NCBI RefSeq assembly: GCF_001870735.1
Contig: NZ_MORL01000019.1
Location: 1 to 64,000, forward strand
Length of the DNA stretch: 64,000 nt
From: Arsenicibacter rosenii
GTDB taxonomy: Bacteria > Bacteroidota > Bacteroidia > Cytophagales > Spirosomataceae
Direction of reading: 5' to 3'
Shown: positions 14,926-24,422 of the stretch, one piece after another
How the letters are laid out: each line of letters begins with the position of its first letter
Position numbering within the stretch: position 1 is the first letter of the stretch
Position numbers and translations under genes: made by a program
The notes under the pieces: model-generated
What the model was told of the DNA's origin: nothing
The model's database searches: none
What the model saw: the letters and a program-made list of their open reading frames with translations, nothing else

Positions 14926-17900
14926 ATGAACGAATGTTATAGCAACCAATTGGTAATTGAACCGCCATTACTGCGTAGACAATCCGCTATGAATCCGGTG
15001 AAAGGGTCGGTGCCGGCTAGCAACAGGAAACGCATTTTCAGGCAGCTACTGCTACTCGCCGCCTTTTGGTTTGGCTTTACAGCCACCTTAACCATGGCTC
15101 AAAACCGGCAGATCACGGGTACGGTAGTTGATGCCGGCGGGAGCAGCCTGCCTGGCGCCAGCGTACTGGTTAAGGGAACCACGACCGGCGTTGTTACGGA
15201 CGAAAACGGGAAGTATAGCGTAGCAGTACCCGGCGGTGCTATACTGGTTTTCAGCTACATCGGCTATCTGAGTCAGGAGGCAGTCGTTGACAACCGGACC
15301 ACTATTGACATCCGGTTACAGGCAGATGCAGCGTCGTTATCCGAAGTGGTGGTGGTGGGCTATACCACCCAGTCGAAGGCAAAAGTTACGTCGGCGGTGT
15401 CAAAAATGAGTGCAACCGAACTGAAAAATACACCGAACGCTAACCCGGTTCAGTCACTTCAGGGCAAAATGGCGGGCGTATCGATTCCGGTTTCTACCGG
15501 GCAGCCAGGTCTTGCGTCTGCCAATATCATCATCCGGGGCGGTACGAAGAGTAACGTATATGGTACTGACGGTAATAATGCGCTGGGGTCGAATGCGTCA
15601 GATGTTAACCCGCTGATTGTAATCGACGGCGTGTTTCGTACCCGTTCCGAATTCAACGATATCAACCCGAACGATATAGAAAGTGTGCAGGTGATGAAAG
15701 ACGCGGCTTCCATTGCCATTTATGGTGCCCGGGGCGCAAACGGAGTCATTGTGGTGAAAACGCGGACGGGTAAATTCAACGCCAGAACGAGTGTCAGCGT
15801 ATCACACCGGACAACGTTTGAACAGCCCGGCCGAAGCTATAATTACCTGAATGCAGCGGATTATCTGAAACTGGCCCGAACTACGGCCAATACAACCTAT
15901 GATCTCAGTGCTACACAAAAAAATACATTTTTAAACAACGGAGGCTTTTCGGCCGGTACACGGCTTTATACCAACAGGGGTGATTACGGCAACGGGCTGT
16001 ATACCACGGCGCTTTACAATAACATGGTGGCCGTTGAGGGGCAGGCATATGTAGACGCGCTGCTGGCAAAAGGCTATCAGACGATAGACGACCCGGTCAA
16101 TCCGGGGACAAAACTGCTTTTCTACGATAACCGGTACCAGGATATGCTCTGGAAAACAGGCGTAACGCAGGATAATAACGTGAGTATCAGCGGCGGTGGC
16201 GATGTGGCCAACTACAACGTGTCGGCGGGGTATACGCTTCAGGATGGTACGCTGGTGGGTACCCGCTACAAACGCTATAACGCCCTCGGCAATTTCGGCT
16301 TTAAGCTGAGTAAAAACGTGACACTCGACGCGATGGTGAATTATCAGAACGTTATTCCGAACAATGTGGAGGACAATTACCTGAATGCCACCATCCGCGG
16401 GATGCGGATTTCGCCGCTGATCCGTACGTTCAAGGAAGACGGTAACCCGCAATCGGGGGAGAGCTATTCGGTCCGGAACTGGTTTCATACGCTGAAATAC
16501 GACGAGTACCGCGTAAACACCGAGCGGATTACCTCACGGGTTGGCTTAACCTACAACATTATACCGGGGCTGTCATACCGGCCTTCCCTGTCGTATGTGA
16601 TGAGCGACTACCGGTTTCTGTTTATGCGCAAAGGGGTTCCGGATTCGGACTTTTCAAAGCCCGCAACCATCCGTGAGAAACGGGAAAACGTTGACTTCTA
16701 CCGCCAGCTGATGGTTGACCAGATTCTGCAATACGACCATACCTTTAACCGGCTGCATACCATCACGGCGCTTGCCGGGTTTAACTTCACCCGCAACTAC
16801 AACAATACCATAACGATTGGCTCGCAACGGGCGACGAATGATTATATTTTTACCATTAACGAACCCTCGATTACCTCCATCAACGGAGTGCCGACGACCA
16901 ACGTTACCGCCTTCGGGACCGGTATCGGGGTCACCAAATCAGCCTCGTTTTTCGGTCAGCTGCAGTACGACTATGATGCCCGGTACCTGCTGGCGGCGTC
17001 GATGCGCTATGACGGCTTTTCAAATTTTGCCCCTGGCAATAAATACGCGACCTTCCCGTCTGTTTCGGGCGGCTGGAACATCCACCGGGAGAGTTTCCTG
17101 TCAAACGTCAAGCCTGTCAGCAACTTAAAACTCAGAGCGAGCTGGGGCATATCCGGAACGAGCGGACTGAGTTATACGGATACCTATGGCGGCTATAATG
17201 CCAGCCAGTATGCCCAGTCGCCGGGAGTTCTGCGGGCCAACCTGGCCAATCCGAACCTGAAATGGGAAAAAACCGAAGTGACGGACATCGCCCTTGATCT
17301 GGGCCTGTTCAACAACCGCGTGAACCTGACGGTTGACTGGTACAATAAACTGACCAAAGACCGGCTCGACTCAAAGCCACTGCCGGCCGAGTCGCCGTTT
17401 AGTTCAATTGTATTCAATAACGGGATTCTGCAAAACAAAGGGATTGAAATTGAATTGGGGGCCGAAGCCGTGAGAGCCGGTGATTTTTCATGGCGGATCA
17501 ACGCTACGTTTGCCAGAAACAACCAGAAAATCCTGAAACTGCCGGACAATGGCCGGGCGAAAAACCGTCAGGGCGGCACGATCATTGCCGATCCGGTGAC
17601 CGGAAAAGACAGTGAAGTCGGCGGGTTTGCTGAAGGCGAACGGCCGTATGCACTCTATGTGTTCCAGACCGACGGAGTATTTGCCACCGAAGAGGCCGCC
17701 CAGAAATGGAATGCGCAATATACTGACCGCATGGTGACGACCAATGGCCTGACGGTGAAAAAACACGCTGGTGATTACATCTTCCGCGACCTGAACGGTG
17801 ACAACATTATCGACCAGAAAGACGTGGTTTTCATCGGTTACCGGACCCCGACGATGATAGGCGGGATTCAGAACACGTTTACCTACAAAGGCATTTCGGT

Positions 17901-18387
17901 GCGGTTTAACGCCGATTATGCCTTGGGACACATGATTTCGAACGGTGCGCTGGCACGCGCCCTGGGTACCGGACGGGCCTTTAACGAAGGAGCGCCGTCG
18001 GAAGCGCTGGGCAATGACATCTGGCAAAAAGAGGGGGATACCGGTAAGCGTTACGCGCGGTTCTCGCTGGGCGATGCCGATGTGGGGCAGAAAAACTACA
18101 TCAGGGCGTCATCCGTCGGGATCAACAACTCGTATGGGTCCGACGTGTCGGCTATGTTTGACAAAGGCGATTTTCTGGCGCTTCGCGAGCTGACCGTGGC
18201 CTATGACCTGCCGAAGCCGGCGGCGAAGAAGATCGGAGCTGCCAATATCAACGTGTTCGCAAGCATCTATAACCTCGGCTATCTGTCTGCCTACAAGGGC
18301 CTGAATCCGGAAGTGTATACGGGCTATGATCCGGGTGGCTATCCACGTCCGCACCAGATTTCACTGGGGGCTAACCTGCGGTTTTAA
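14926..18387 (+). CDS. susC: SusC/RagA-family TonB-dependent outer-membrane transporter
   Basis: A 1153-residue outer-membrane receptor. A signal peptide (RQLLLLAAFWFGFTATLTMAQ) precedes the carboxypeptidase-D-like extension (QITGTVVDAGGSSLPGASVLV, about 60-140). A plug domain follows with LSEVVVVGYTTQSKAKVTSA and VIRGGT-like features, then a long beta barrel ending in LGANLRF with terminal F. The first ATG gives 21 residues before a second in-frame ATG at 14989 that would give a more usual signal; both are possible. It starts an operon with susD, nanA-like, nanM-like, MFS and sialidase genes, so the substrate is probably sialylated glycan or sialic acid. Confidence 0.94.
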   Translation: MNECYSNQLVIEPPLLRRQSAMNPVKGSVPASNRKRIFRQLLLLAAFWFGFTATLTMAQNRQITGTVVDAGGSSLPGASVLVKGTTTGVVTDENGKYSVAVPGGAILVFSYIGYLSQEAVVDNRTTIDIRLQADAASLSEVVVVGYTTQSKAKVTSAVSKMSATELKNTPNANPVQSLQGKMAGVSIPVSTGQPGLASANIIIRGGTKSNVYGTDGNNALGSNASDVNPLIVIDGVFRTRSEFNDINPNDIESVQVMKDAASIAIYGARGANGVIVVKTRTGKFNARTSVSVSHRTTFEQPGRSYNYLNAADYLKLARTTANTTYDLSATQKNTFLNNGGFSAGTRLYTNRGDYGNGLYTTALYNNMVAVEGQAYVDALLAKGYQTIDDPVNPGTKLLFYDNRYQDMLWKTGVTQDNNVSISGGGDVANYNVSAGYTLQDGTLVGTRYKRYNALGNFGFKLSKNVTLDAMVNYQNVIPNNVEDNYLNATIRGMRISPLIRTFKEDGNPQSGESYSVRNWFHTLKYDEYRVNTERITSRVGLTYNIIPGLSYRPSLSYVMSDYRFLFMRKGVPDSDFSKPATIREKRENVDFYRQLMVDQILQYDHTFNRLHTITALAGFNFTRNYNNTITIGSQRATNDYIFTINEPSITSINGVPTTNVTAFGTGIGVTKSASFFGQLQYDYDARYLLAASMRYDGFSNFAPGNKYATFPSVSGGWNIHRESFLSNVKPVSNLKLRASWGISGTSGLSYTDTYGGYNASQYAQSPGVLRANLANPNLKWEKTEVTDIALDLGLFNNRVNLTVDWYNKLTKDRLDSKPLPAESPFSSIVFNNGILQNKGIEIELGAEAVRAGDFSWRINATFARNNQKILKLPDNGRAKNRQGGTIIADPVTGKDSEVGGFAEGERPYALYVFQTDGVFATEEAAQKWNAQYTDRMVTTNGLTVKKHAGDYIFRDLNGDNIIDQKDVVFIGYRTPTMIGGIQNTFTYKGISVRFNADYALGHMISNGALARALGTGRAFNEGAPSEALGNDIWQKEGDTGKRYARFSLGDADVGQKNYIRASSVGINNSYGSDVSAMFDKGDFLALRELTVAYDLPKPAAKKIGAANINVFASIYNLGYLSAYKGLNPEVYTGYDPGGYPRPHQISLGANLRF

Positions 18388-18417
18388 CTGACTCATCCTT
18401 ACAAGCCACGAAACGAA

Positions 18418-19896
18418 ATGAACAAGAAACTATATGTCATGGCGATGGCGCTGATAGCGATGCCGTGCCTCCAGGGCTGTGATAAGCTGCTGGAGGTAAA
18501 ACCCGACTCGTCGATTACCGAGCAGACCTATTTTACGAGCGAAGCCGATTTTGAACCATATCTGACCGGGATTTACAGCGCCATGCGCAGCTTTGCCAAT
18601 TCCGATTTATACGGATCGCAGCGCGGCGACGAATACGTGAACGGCATCAACGCCCGGCTAAATGCGGCGGTCTCGCTGCATCAGCTGAGTCCCAGCAACG
18701 GTGCGGCCGACTGGCAACCCTGGTATACTGCCATCGGGAACTGCAATCTGCTGCTCGACAAAATTCAGCGGTTTGAGTTTGCGGACAGCCCTAACACCAA
18801 AAAACGTATTTTAGGCGAAACCTACGCGCTGAGGGCCTATTTTTACTTTTCCCTTACCCGCATTTTTGGTAAGGTCCCGCTGATGTTGCAGGCCGTAACC
18901 GACGATAATGTCCCGCTGCTCGAACGGTCTGCTGAAACCGAGGTAATGAAGCAGATTCAGAGCGATATAGAGGCGTCGGTTCAGAACTTTACGTCGATGA
19001 CAAACTTTGCCAAAAATGTGTTTCCGTCAACGAAATACCGGTTTAGCTACGCGGGCGTGCAGGCACTTAAAATGGATTCGCGGATGTGGAGCGCCAAGGT
19101 GCTGGGTGGGGGGGCTGCGGATTTTAATGCTGCTCTGGCAGCGGCGGCCGAGGTAGAAGCCAGCGGTGTTTCGCTCAATGCCGACTTTAAAAATGTCATT
19201 GCCGTCAGAGGAGCGGCCAATCCGGAGCATATCCTGACCGCTTTTTTTCTGCGCGATGAAGGCGCAACCAATTTTGCCATTAACCTGATGGCGCTCACCA
19301 GCACCATTACCGGCGTTATAAATGCCGACAGTATTGTGTCGGCTGTATCGCCCGCCTATGCACAGTCGGGGTATCTGATGAGCCCGGGAGCCAGGTCGTG
19401 GTTTTCCAGCGCTGCCGACAAACGCATTCCGTTTACGTATGTGACTGAACGGCGGGCAACCGGGCCAACCGGGTCGGTTTGGGTGGTAAAGCATCCGGGA
19501 ACCCGATACGCTGATGACCGGGTGGCCGATAATGATCTGCCGGTTTATCGCCTTGCAGACATTATCCTGCTGAAAGCCGAAGCCTATGCCGCGTTGGGTA
19601 ATACACAAAATGCCGTAACGGAATTAAACAAAATACGGAAACGCGCCGGGATCGGCGACTATACCGGCGCGACGGATAAAATCACCCTCGAAACCGCCAT
19701 TCTGACGGAGCGCGGCCGTGAGTTGTATGCTGAAAACAAGCGCTGGTATGATCTGGTGAGATTTCATAAAGGAGGTACTATCGATATCTATAAATTTGTT
19801 CCGAACCTTGTTGGGAAAACCACGCCGCTGTACTGGCCGATAACAATTACCAACCTGGGGAAAAACGCAAAACTCGTACAAACCGAAGGTTATTAA
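18418..19896 (+). CDS. susD: SusD/RagB-family substrate-binding lipoprotein
   Basis: A 492-residue lipoprotein with lipobox LQGC and C21 lipidation (MPCLQGC). N-terminal TPR-like SusD region: SITEQTYFTSEADFEPYLTG and GNCNLLLDKI. C-terminal conserved features include AYALRAYFYFSLTRIFGKVPL and RGRELYAENKRWYDLVRF, ending in the usual TNLG...LVQTEGY. It forms the surface-exposed lid of the SusC transporter. It starts 30 bp after susC and ends 2 bp before the nanA-like gene. Confidence 0.95.
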   Translation: MNKKLYVMAMALIAMPCLQGCDKLLEVKPDSSITEQTYFTSEADFEPYLTGIYSAMRSFANSDLYGSQRGDEYVNGINARLNAAVSLHQLSPSNGAADWQPWYTAIGNCNLLLDKIQRFEFADSPNTKKRILGETYALRAYFYFSLTRIFGKVPLMLQAVTDDNVPLLERSAETEVMKQIQSDIEASVQNFTSMTNFAKNVFPSTKYRFSYAGVQALKMDSRMWSAKVLGGGAADFNAALAAAAEVEASGVSLNADFKNVIAVRGAANPEHILTAFFLRDEGATNFAINLMALTSTITGVINADSIVSAVSPAYAQSGYLMSPGARSWFSSAADKRIPFTYVTERRATGPTGSVWVVKHPGTRYADDRVADNDLPVYRLADIILLKAEAYAALGNTQNAVTELNKIRKRAGIGDYTGATDKITLETAILTERGRELYAENKRWYDLVRFHKGGTIDIYKFVPNLVGKTTPLYWPITITNLGKNAKLVQTEGY

Positions 19897-19897
19897 T

Positions 19898-20851
19898 ATG
19901 CAACATACACCCATTAAGGGGCTGTTTGCCGCCCCTTTTACGCCTCTGCACCCTGATGGTAGCGTGAATCCGGAGATGATTCCGGTCCTGGTTGAAAAAC
20001 TCATCGCCGATGGATTGACGGGCGCCTTTATTTGTGGTTCCAACGGCGAAGGACCTAACTTAACCATCAGCGAACGAATGGCCGTTGCCGAGGCATTTGT
20101 CGGAGCAGCCAACGGGCGTTTACAGATATGGGTCCATGTCGGGCATTCGAGTATTGCCGAGTCGCGCGCCCTGATGCAACATGCCTGTGAGATCGGTGCC
20201 GATGCTGCCTCGGCCGTGGCCGCGTTTTATTTTAAGCCGTCATCGGTCGATAATCTGGTCGATTGCATGGCGCAGATCGCGTCGGCCGCCCCGCAACTGC
20301 CGTTCTATTACTACCATATACCGATGCTGACAGGGGTCGGTATGGATATGCTGCGGTTTCTGGAGCTGGCCGGGCAACAGATTCCAAACCTGCAGGGGAT
20401 TAAGTACACGGCAAACACCATCTGGGAGTTTCAGGCCTGCCTGAACCATTTCGGCGACCGGTTCAACATTTTGTACGGCTTTGACGAAATGCTGCTGCCG
20501 GCGCTCGGAGCGGGGGCAACCGCCGCCATCGGGAGCACCTACAATTTTGCGGCGCCGCTCTACCTGGATGTGATCACGAACTACGAAGCCGGCCGGATGG
20601 ACGCGGCCCGTAAAACGATGAATATGCTGATCGATATGGTCAGGGCGTTTGTCAAATACCCGCCGATTCCGGCCCAGAAAGCCATCATGCATATGCTGGG
20701 AGTGGATGTGGGCGGGTGCCGTCTGCCGCTCGTGACCCTGTCGCAGGCCAGTTATGATGCCCTGAAAAGCGAATTGGAGGAGATTGGCTTCTGGGAGGCA
20801 CTGAAAACGTTCACCTCTACTACCTGGTCTGATGCAGTTACTGAGGCTTAA
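19898..20851 (+). CDS. nanA: N-acetylneuraminate lyase / DHDPS-family aldolase
   Basis: A 317-residue class I aldolase of the DapA/NanA family. It carries the family GSNGEGPNLT motif (about 48-57), YYYHIP with the active-site tyrosine (near 139) and the Schiff-base lysine K169 in LQGIKYT. These fit cleavage of sialic acid to N-acetylmannosamine and pyruvate, but other DapA-family substrates (keto-deoxy sugars) use the same site. Context favours NanA: it sits between susD and a NanM-like mutarotase, with a sialidase downstream. Its ATG is 2 bp after the susD stop, and its end overlaps the next gene by 20 bp, so translation is probably coupled. Confidence 0.83.
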   Translation: MQHTPIKGLFAAPFTPLHPDGSVNPEMIPVLVEKLIADGLTGAFICGSNGEGPNLTISERMAVAEAFVGAANGRLQIWVHVGHSSIAESRALMQHACEIGADAASAVAAFYFKPSSVDNLVDCMAQIASAAPQLPFYYYHIPMLTGVGMDMLRFLELAGQQIPNLQGIKYTANTIWEFQACLNHFGDRFNILYGFDEMLLPALGAGATAAIGSTYNFAAPLYLDVITNYEAGRMDAARKTMNMLIDMVRAFVKYPPIPAQKAIMHMLGVDVGGCRLPLVTLSQASYDALKSELEEIGFWEALKTFTSTTWSDAVTEA

Positions 20852-21935
20852 TGGTATCCTTTATCTGTTTTTCCTGATGCTTTCCTGTTCAGCTGTGGCG
20901 CAGCGTACTTTTTCCGTAAAAAAGCTGCCGCCTATTCCGGATGCCGATGGGTTTGCGGGCTCCCTGGCGGGCGTCTCAAACGGAGCGTTAGTGGTTGCCG
21001 GCGGGAGCAACTTCCCCAACGGCGGCCGGCCCTGGCGTGGTGACACTAAAAAATGGTATGACCGGATTTTGGTGCTCGAATCGCCGGACGGGCAGTGGAA
21101 AGAGGCGGGCAAACTGCCGTTCCCACTGGGATATGCGGTTACCGTTTCCTGGAAAGATGCGGTGGTCTGTGTGGGGGGCAGCAACGAAAAAGGGCATGTC
21201 GCCGCGGCCTTTCTCATGCGCTGGAAAAAGCAACAGATCGGGTTTGAGCCACTGCCGGCCTTCCCTCATCCCATTGCCAACGCCTGTGGCGCCCTGGTCG
21301 GTAATGTATTGTATGTGGCAGGTGGTCTGGAAAAGCCGGATGCCACGCAGACACTCCGGCAGTTCTACGCGTTAGATCTGGCGGCGCCGAACCGTACGTG
21401 GCAGCCCCTGCCGGTCTGGGAGGGCGCTGGCCGCATGTTAAGCGTGGCCGCCGGGTCCGGAAACCGGTTCTTTCTGTTTTCGGGAACCGACCTGGTGCAG
21501 GATAAAACGACCGGAACTGCGAGCCGGGTGTACCTCACCGATGCCCATGTTTTCGACATAAGCAAGAAGCAATGGACCCGCTTACCCGATATGCCGCACC
21601 CGACGGTGGCGGCTGTGGGCCCTGCACTGGTCAGGGATGGTCAGGTTGTGATTTTCGGGGGGGATACCGGTGAATATGCCAGCCAGACCCAGGTGCTGAA
21701 AGACAACCATCCCGGTTTCAGTACGGATATACTTGCGTTGCCGCTACCTGCCGGTCCATGGATGATACGGCAAAAATTTCCGGCGGTGATTCGGCCGGAT
21801 GCGGCATCAAATCCTAATGCGAGTACCTACCTGCCCGTTACGACCCCGCTGGTTCCGTGGAAAGGTGGCTTTGTGATGCCGGGGGGAGAAGCCCGTCCGG
21901 GGACGCGTACGCCCGGGGTACTTTGGTTTAAATGA
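20832..21935 (+). CDS. nanM: Sialic-acid mutarotase-like kelch-repeat protein (NanM-like)
   Basis: A 367-residue protein with a signal peptide (LNGILYLFFLMLSCSAVAQ) and repeated kelch-type blades: ALVVAGGSNFPNGGRPWRG, DAVVCVGGSNEKG, GNVLYVAGGLEKPDATQTL, and a C-terminal FVMPGGEARPGTRTPGVLW. NanM family members convert alpha- to beta-sialic acid in the periplasm before uptake. The start at 20832 is the first in-frame ATG and overlaps the lyase gene by 20 bp. No separate promoter is needed. Assignment rests on kelch pattern and gene context rather than on catalytic residues. Confidence 0.83.
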   Translation: MQLLRLNGILYLFFLMLSCSAVAQRTFSVKKLPPIPDADGFAGSLAGVSNGALVVAGGSNFPNGGRPWRGDTKKWYDRILVLESPDGQWKEAGKLPFPLGYAVTVSWKDAVVCVGGSNEKGHVAAAFLMRWKKQQIGFEPLPAFPHPIANACGALVGNVLYVAGGLEKPDATQTLRQFYALDLAAPNRTWQPLPVWEGAGRMLSVAAGSGNRFFLFSGTDLVQDKTTGTASRVYLTDAHVFDISKKQWTRLPDMPHPTVAAVGPALVRDGQVVIFGGDTGEYASQTQVLKDNHPGFSTDILALPLPAGPWMIRQKFPAVIRPDAASNPNASTYLPVTTPLVPWKGGFVMPGGEARPGTRTPGVLWFK

Positions 21936-21956
21936 GGAAAGAAAACAGGGTAATCG

Positions 21957-23192
21957 ATGAATAACCAGGCAGAAAAAACATATCGCTGGGTGCTGGTGGG
22001 CTTACTTTGGGTGGTAGCCATGCTCAACTACCTGGACCGGCAAATGCTGTCGACGATGCGGGAGGGGATGCAGCTGGATATCCATGAATTAGAATCGGCG
22101 GTCAACTTTGGCCGGCTCATGGCCGTTTTCCTCTGGATTTATGGGTTAATGAGTCCGGTTGCCGGGATTGTGGCCGATAAGTTCAGCCGGAAACGGCTGA
22201 TTGTGGGTAGTTTGTTTGTGTGGTCGCTGGTTACCTATGCCATGAGTCATGCCACCACGTTCGATCAGTTATACGTCCTGCGGGCGCTGATGGGGGTAAG
22301 CGAGGCATTGTATATACCGGCCAGTCTGGCAATGATTGCCGATTTTCACCCCTCGGGCACCCGGTCTCTGGCCATTGCTATACACGTTACGGGCATTTAT
22401 ATCGGGCAGGCCCTGGGCGGCTTTGGCGCAACCATTGCGCAGCAGTTTTCATGGCAGTTTACATTCAGCCTGTTCGGATACATCGGCATGGGCTATTCAC
22501 TCGTCTTATTGCTTTTCCTGAAAGATAAAAAAAGAAATACTGCTGATTACCAATCAGGTATGCCGAAGCCGCCGTTATTCAAAGGCGTATTCCTGCTGCT
22601 AAAAAATCCCTTTTTCTGGGTTATCCTGCTCTATTTTACTTTACCGGGTATTCCGGGATGGGCGGTTAAAAACTGGCTGCCAACCTTGTTCTCCGAAAAC
22701 CTCGGCATCGGGATGGCCAAAGCCGGTCCCATCGCCACAATTGCCATTTCGTTTTCTGCCCTGATCGGGGTTGTGTTTGGCGGAAGGCTATCGGACCGGT
22801 GGAGCCGGAAAAACCTGCGCGCCCGTTTGTATACGGGGGCAATCGGTGTGTCGCTTACCATTCCGGCCCTCCTGCTGGTCGGCTACGGGCATTCGCTGGT
22901 GCAGTCGGTGTTGGCAGCGGTTTGTTTTGGCTTTGGTTTCGGAATGTTCGACGCCAACAATATGCCGGTTGTCTGCCAGTTCGTACCGGCCGGATACCGG
23001 GCAACCGCCTACGGCCTGATGAATATGTTAAGTGTATTTGCCGGGGCTGTGGCTACGACCGTATTAGGTAAATTTTCCGATAGCAACAGCTTAGGCGATG
23101 CCTTTGCCATGCTGGTTGTGCTGGTTATCGTAGCCGTAGCCCTGCAACTGATTTTCCTGAAACCCCAAACTGATGATTTTCACGATGAATAA
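21957..23192 (+). CDS. MFS transporter, probable sialic-acid carrier
   Basis: A 411-residue protein with 12 predicted membrane helices and MFS features: WVVAMLNYLDRQMLSTMREG at the first loop, GRLSDRWSRKNLRARLY between helices (the DRxxRR-type signature of the second half), and VADKFSRKRLIVG in the first half. The sequence style is that of the ACS/hexuronate branch, which also includes sialate transporters. Its place between the NanM-like gene and the sialidase points to sialic acid uptake across the inner membrane. It overlaps the sialidase start by 8 to 20 bp depending on start choice. Confidence 0.87.
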   Translation: MNNQAEKTYRWVLVGLLWVVAMLNYLDRQMLSTMREGMQLDIHELESAVNFGRLMAVFLWIYGLMSPVAGIVADKFSRKRLIVGSLFVWSLVTYAMSHATTFDQLYVLRALMGVSEALYIPASLAMIADFHPSGTRSLAIAIHVTGIYIGQALGGFGATIAQQFSWQFTFSLFGYIGMGYSLVLLLFLKDKKRNTADYQSGMPKPPLFKGVFLLLKNPFFWVILLYFTLPGIPGWAVKNWLPTLFSENLGIGMAKAGPIATIAISFSALIGVVFGGRLSDRWSRKNLRARLYTGAIGVSLTIPALLLVGYGHSLVQSVLAAVCFGFGFGMFDANNMPVVCQFVPAGYRATAYGLMNMLSVFAGAVATTVLGKFSDSNSLGDAFAMLVVLVIVAVALQLIFLKPQTDDFHDE

Positions 23193-24342
23193 AATGGAAC
23201 CGGTAAACCGTAAGCACACACAAAGACCTCTCCGCTTCTGGCAGGCGTTTCGGATCGCGGCCGCCTGTCTGGTCAGTATAGCCGCCTGTGCTCAGGAAGG
23301 AAATGCCCTGTTCAGGGCAGGTGACAGCGGCTATGCCTGTTTTCGTATACCAGCCATCGTCACCACTAAAAAAGGGACGCTCCTGGCGTTTGCCGAAGCA
23401 CGCCGGAATAGCTGCGGCGATGCCGGTGATATTGATATTGTGTCGAAACGTTCGTCGGACGGCGGTAAAACGTGGTCGGAAATGCGTGTGGTCTGGGATG
23501 ATGCCGATAATACATGTGGTAACCCGGCGCCGGTAGTTGATAAAAAGACCGGCAACATCATACTGGTAACGACCTGGAATCTGGGCAGCGATCACGAAAA
23601 GCAAATTATCGAAGGAACCAGCAAGGATACCCGCCGGGTATTTGTTCTCTCGTCGGCTGACGACGGTGTCAGCTGGTCGGCGGCGCGTGAAATCACCGCT
23701 GATGTCAAACAACCCGGCTGGACCTGGTATGCGACCGGCCCCTGCAACGGGATCCAGCTGGAACATAAACGGTACAAAGGCCGGTTAGTCATTCCGTGTG
23801 ATCACATTGAAGCCGGTACGAAGAAGTATTTCTCACACAGCATTCACTCCGACGACGGCGGGAAAACGTGGCAGTTAGGCGGCACAACGCCAACCGATAA
23901 GGTCAACGAATGTACGATTGCGGAATTGCCTGAAGGGGTCTTAATGCTGAACATGCGGAATTATACCAGTACCCGGGTTCGTCAGGTGTCGACCAGTACC
24001 GACGGGGGACAATCGTGGGCCGCGCTTCGGAGCGATACTACATTGATTGAGCCGGTGTGTCAGGGGAGTTTGCTCTCGTACAATTATAAAAGGAAGAAGC
24101 CCTTTCTGGCTTTTTCTAATCCGGCCAATCAGAAAGCGAGGGTGAATATGACCGTCCGGCTTTCGTACGATCAGGGCAAAACCTGGAAACTGAAGCAGGT
24201 TGTCTATGAAGGGCCATCAGCCTATTCCAATCTGGTCGTAACTCCTGACGGCACCCTGGCGTGCTTTTATGAGGCGGGGCAGAAGAAGCCATACGAAGGC
24301 ATTTTCTTTAAGGAGCTGCCTCTTGATGGATTCAAGGAGTGA
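23185..24342 (+). CDS. nanH: Exo-alpha-sialidase (BNR/Asp-box, GH33-like)
   Basis: A 385-residue secreted enzyme. The start MNKMEPV at 23185 overlaps the transporter stop by 8 bp; ATG at 23173 and at 23194 are alternatives. A basic, hydrophobic stretch (FRIAAACLVSIAACAQ) is the signal or lipoprotein-like region. FRIP (about 53-56) holds the arginine of the sialidase triad. Five Asp-boxes are visible: SDGGKTW, SADDGVSW, SDDGGKTW, STDGGQSW and SYDQGKTW. It releases terminal sialic acid, which the other products of the operon import and degrade. Confidence 0.93.
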   Translation: MNKMEPVNRKHTQRPLRFWQAFRIAAACLVSIAACAQEGNALFRAGDSGYACFRIPAIVTTKKGTLLAFAEARRNSCGDAGDIDIVSKRSSDGGKTWSEMRVVWDDADNTCGNPAPVVDKKTGNIILVTTWNLGSDHEKQIIEGTSKDTRRVFVLSSADDGVSWSAAREITADVKQPGWTWYATGPCNGIQLEHKRYKGRLVIPCDHIEAGTKKYFSHSIHSDDGGKTWQLGGTTPTDKVNECTIAELPEGVLMLNMRNYTSTRVRQVSTSTDGGQSWAALRSDTTLIEPVCQGSLLSYNYKRKKPFLAFSNPANQKARVNMTVRLSYDQGKTWKLKQVVYEGPSAYSNLVVTPDGTLACFYEAGQKKPYEGIFFKELPLDGFKE

Positions 24343-24349
24343 TCATCTG

Positions 24350-24379
24350 TTTTCCGGGGCTGAGACTAGTCCCGGAAAA
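24350..24379 (+). terminator. Terminator at the end of the sialic-acid operon
   Basis: TTTTCCGGG (24350-24358) pairs perfectly with CCCGGAAAA (24371-24379) around 12 bases. No strong T-run follows (CCGGTTTTG). It lies just after the sialidase stop and before the convergent regulator. Confidence 0.5.
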
Positions 24380-24422
24380 CCGGTTTTGCGTATGGCAGGA
24401 GGGCTGCTTTCGTAAACTATAA

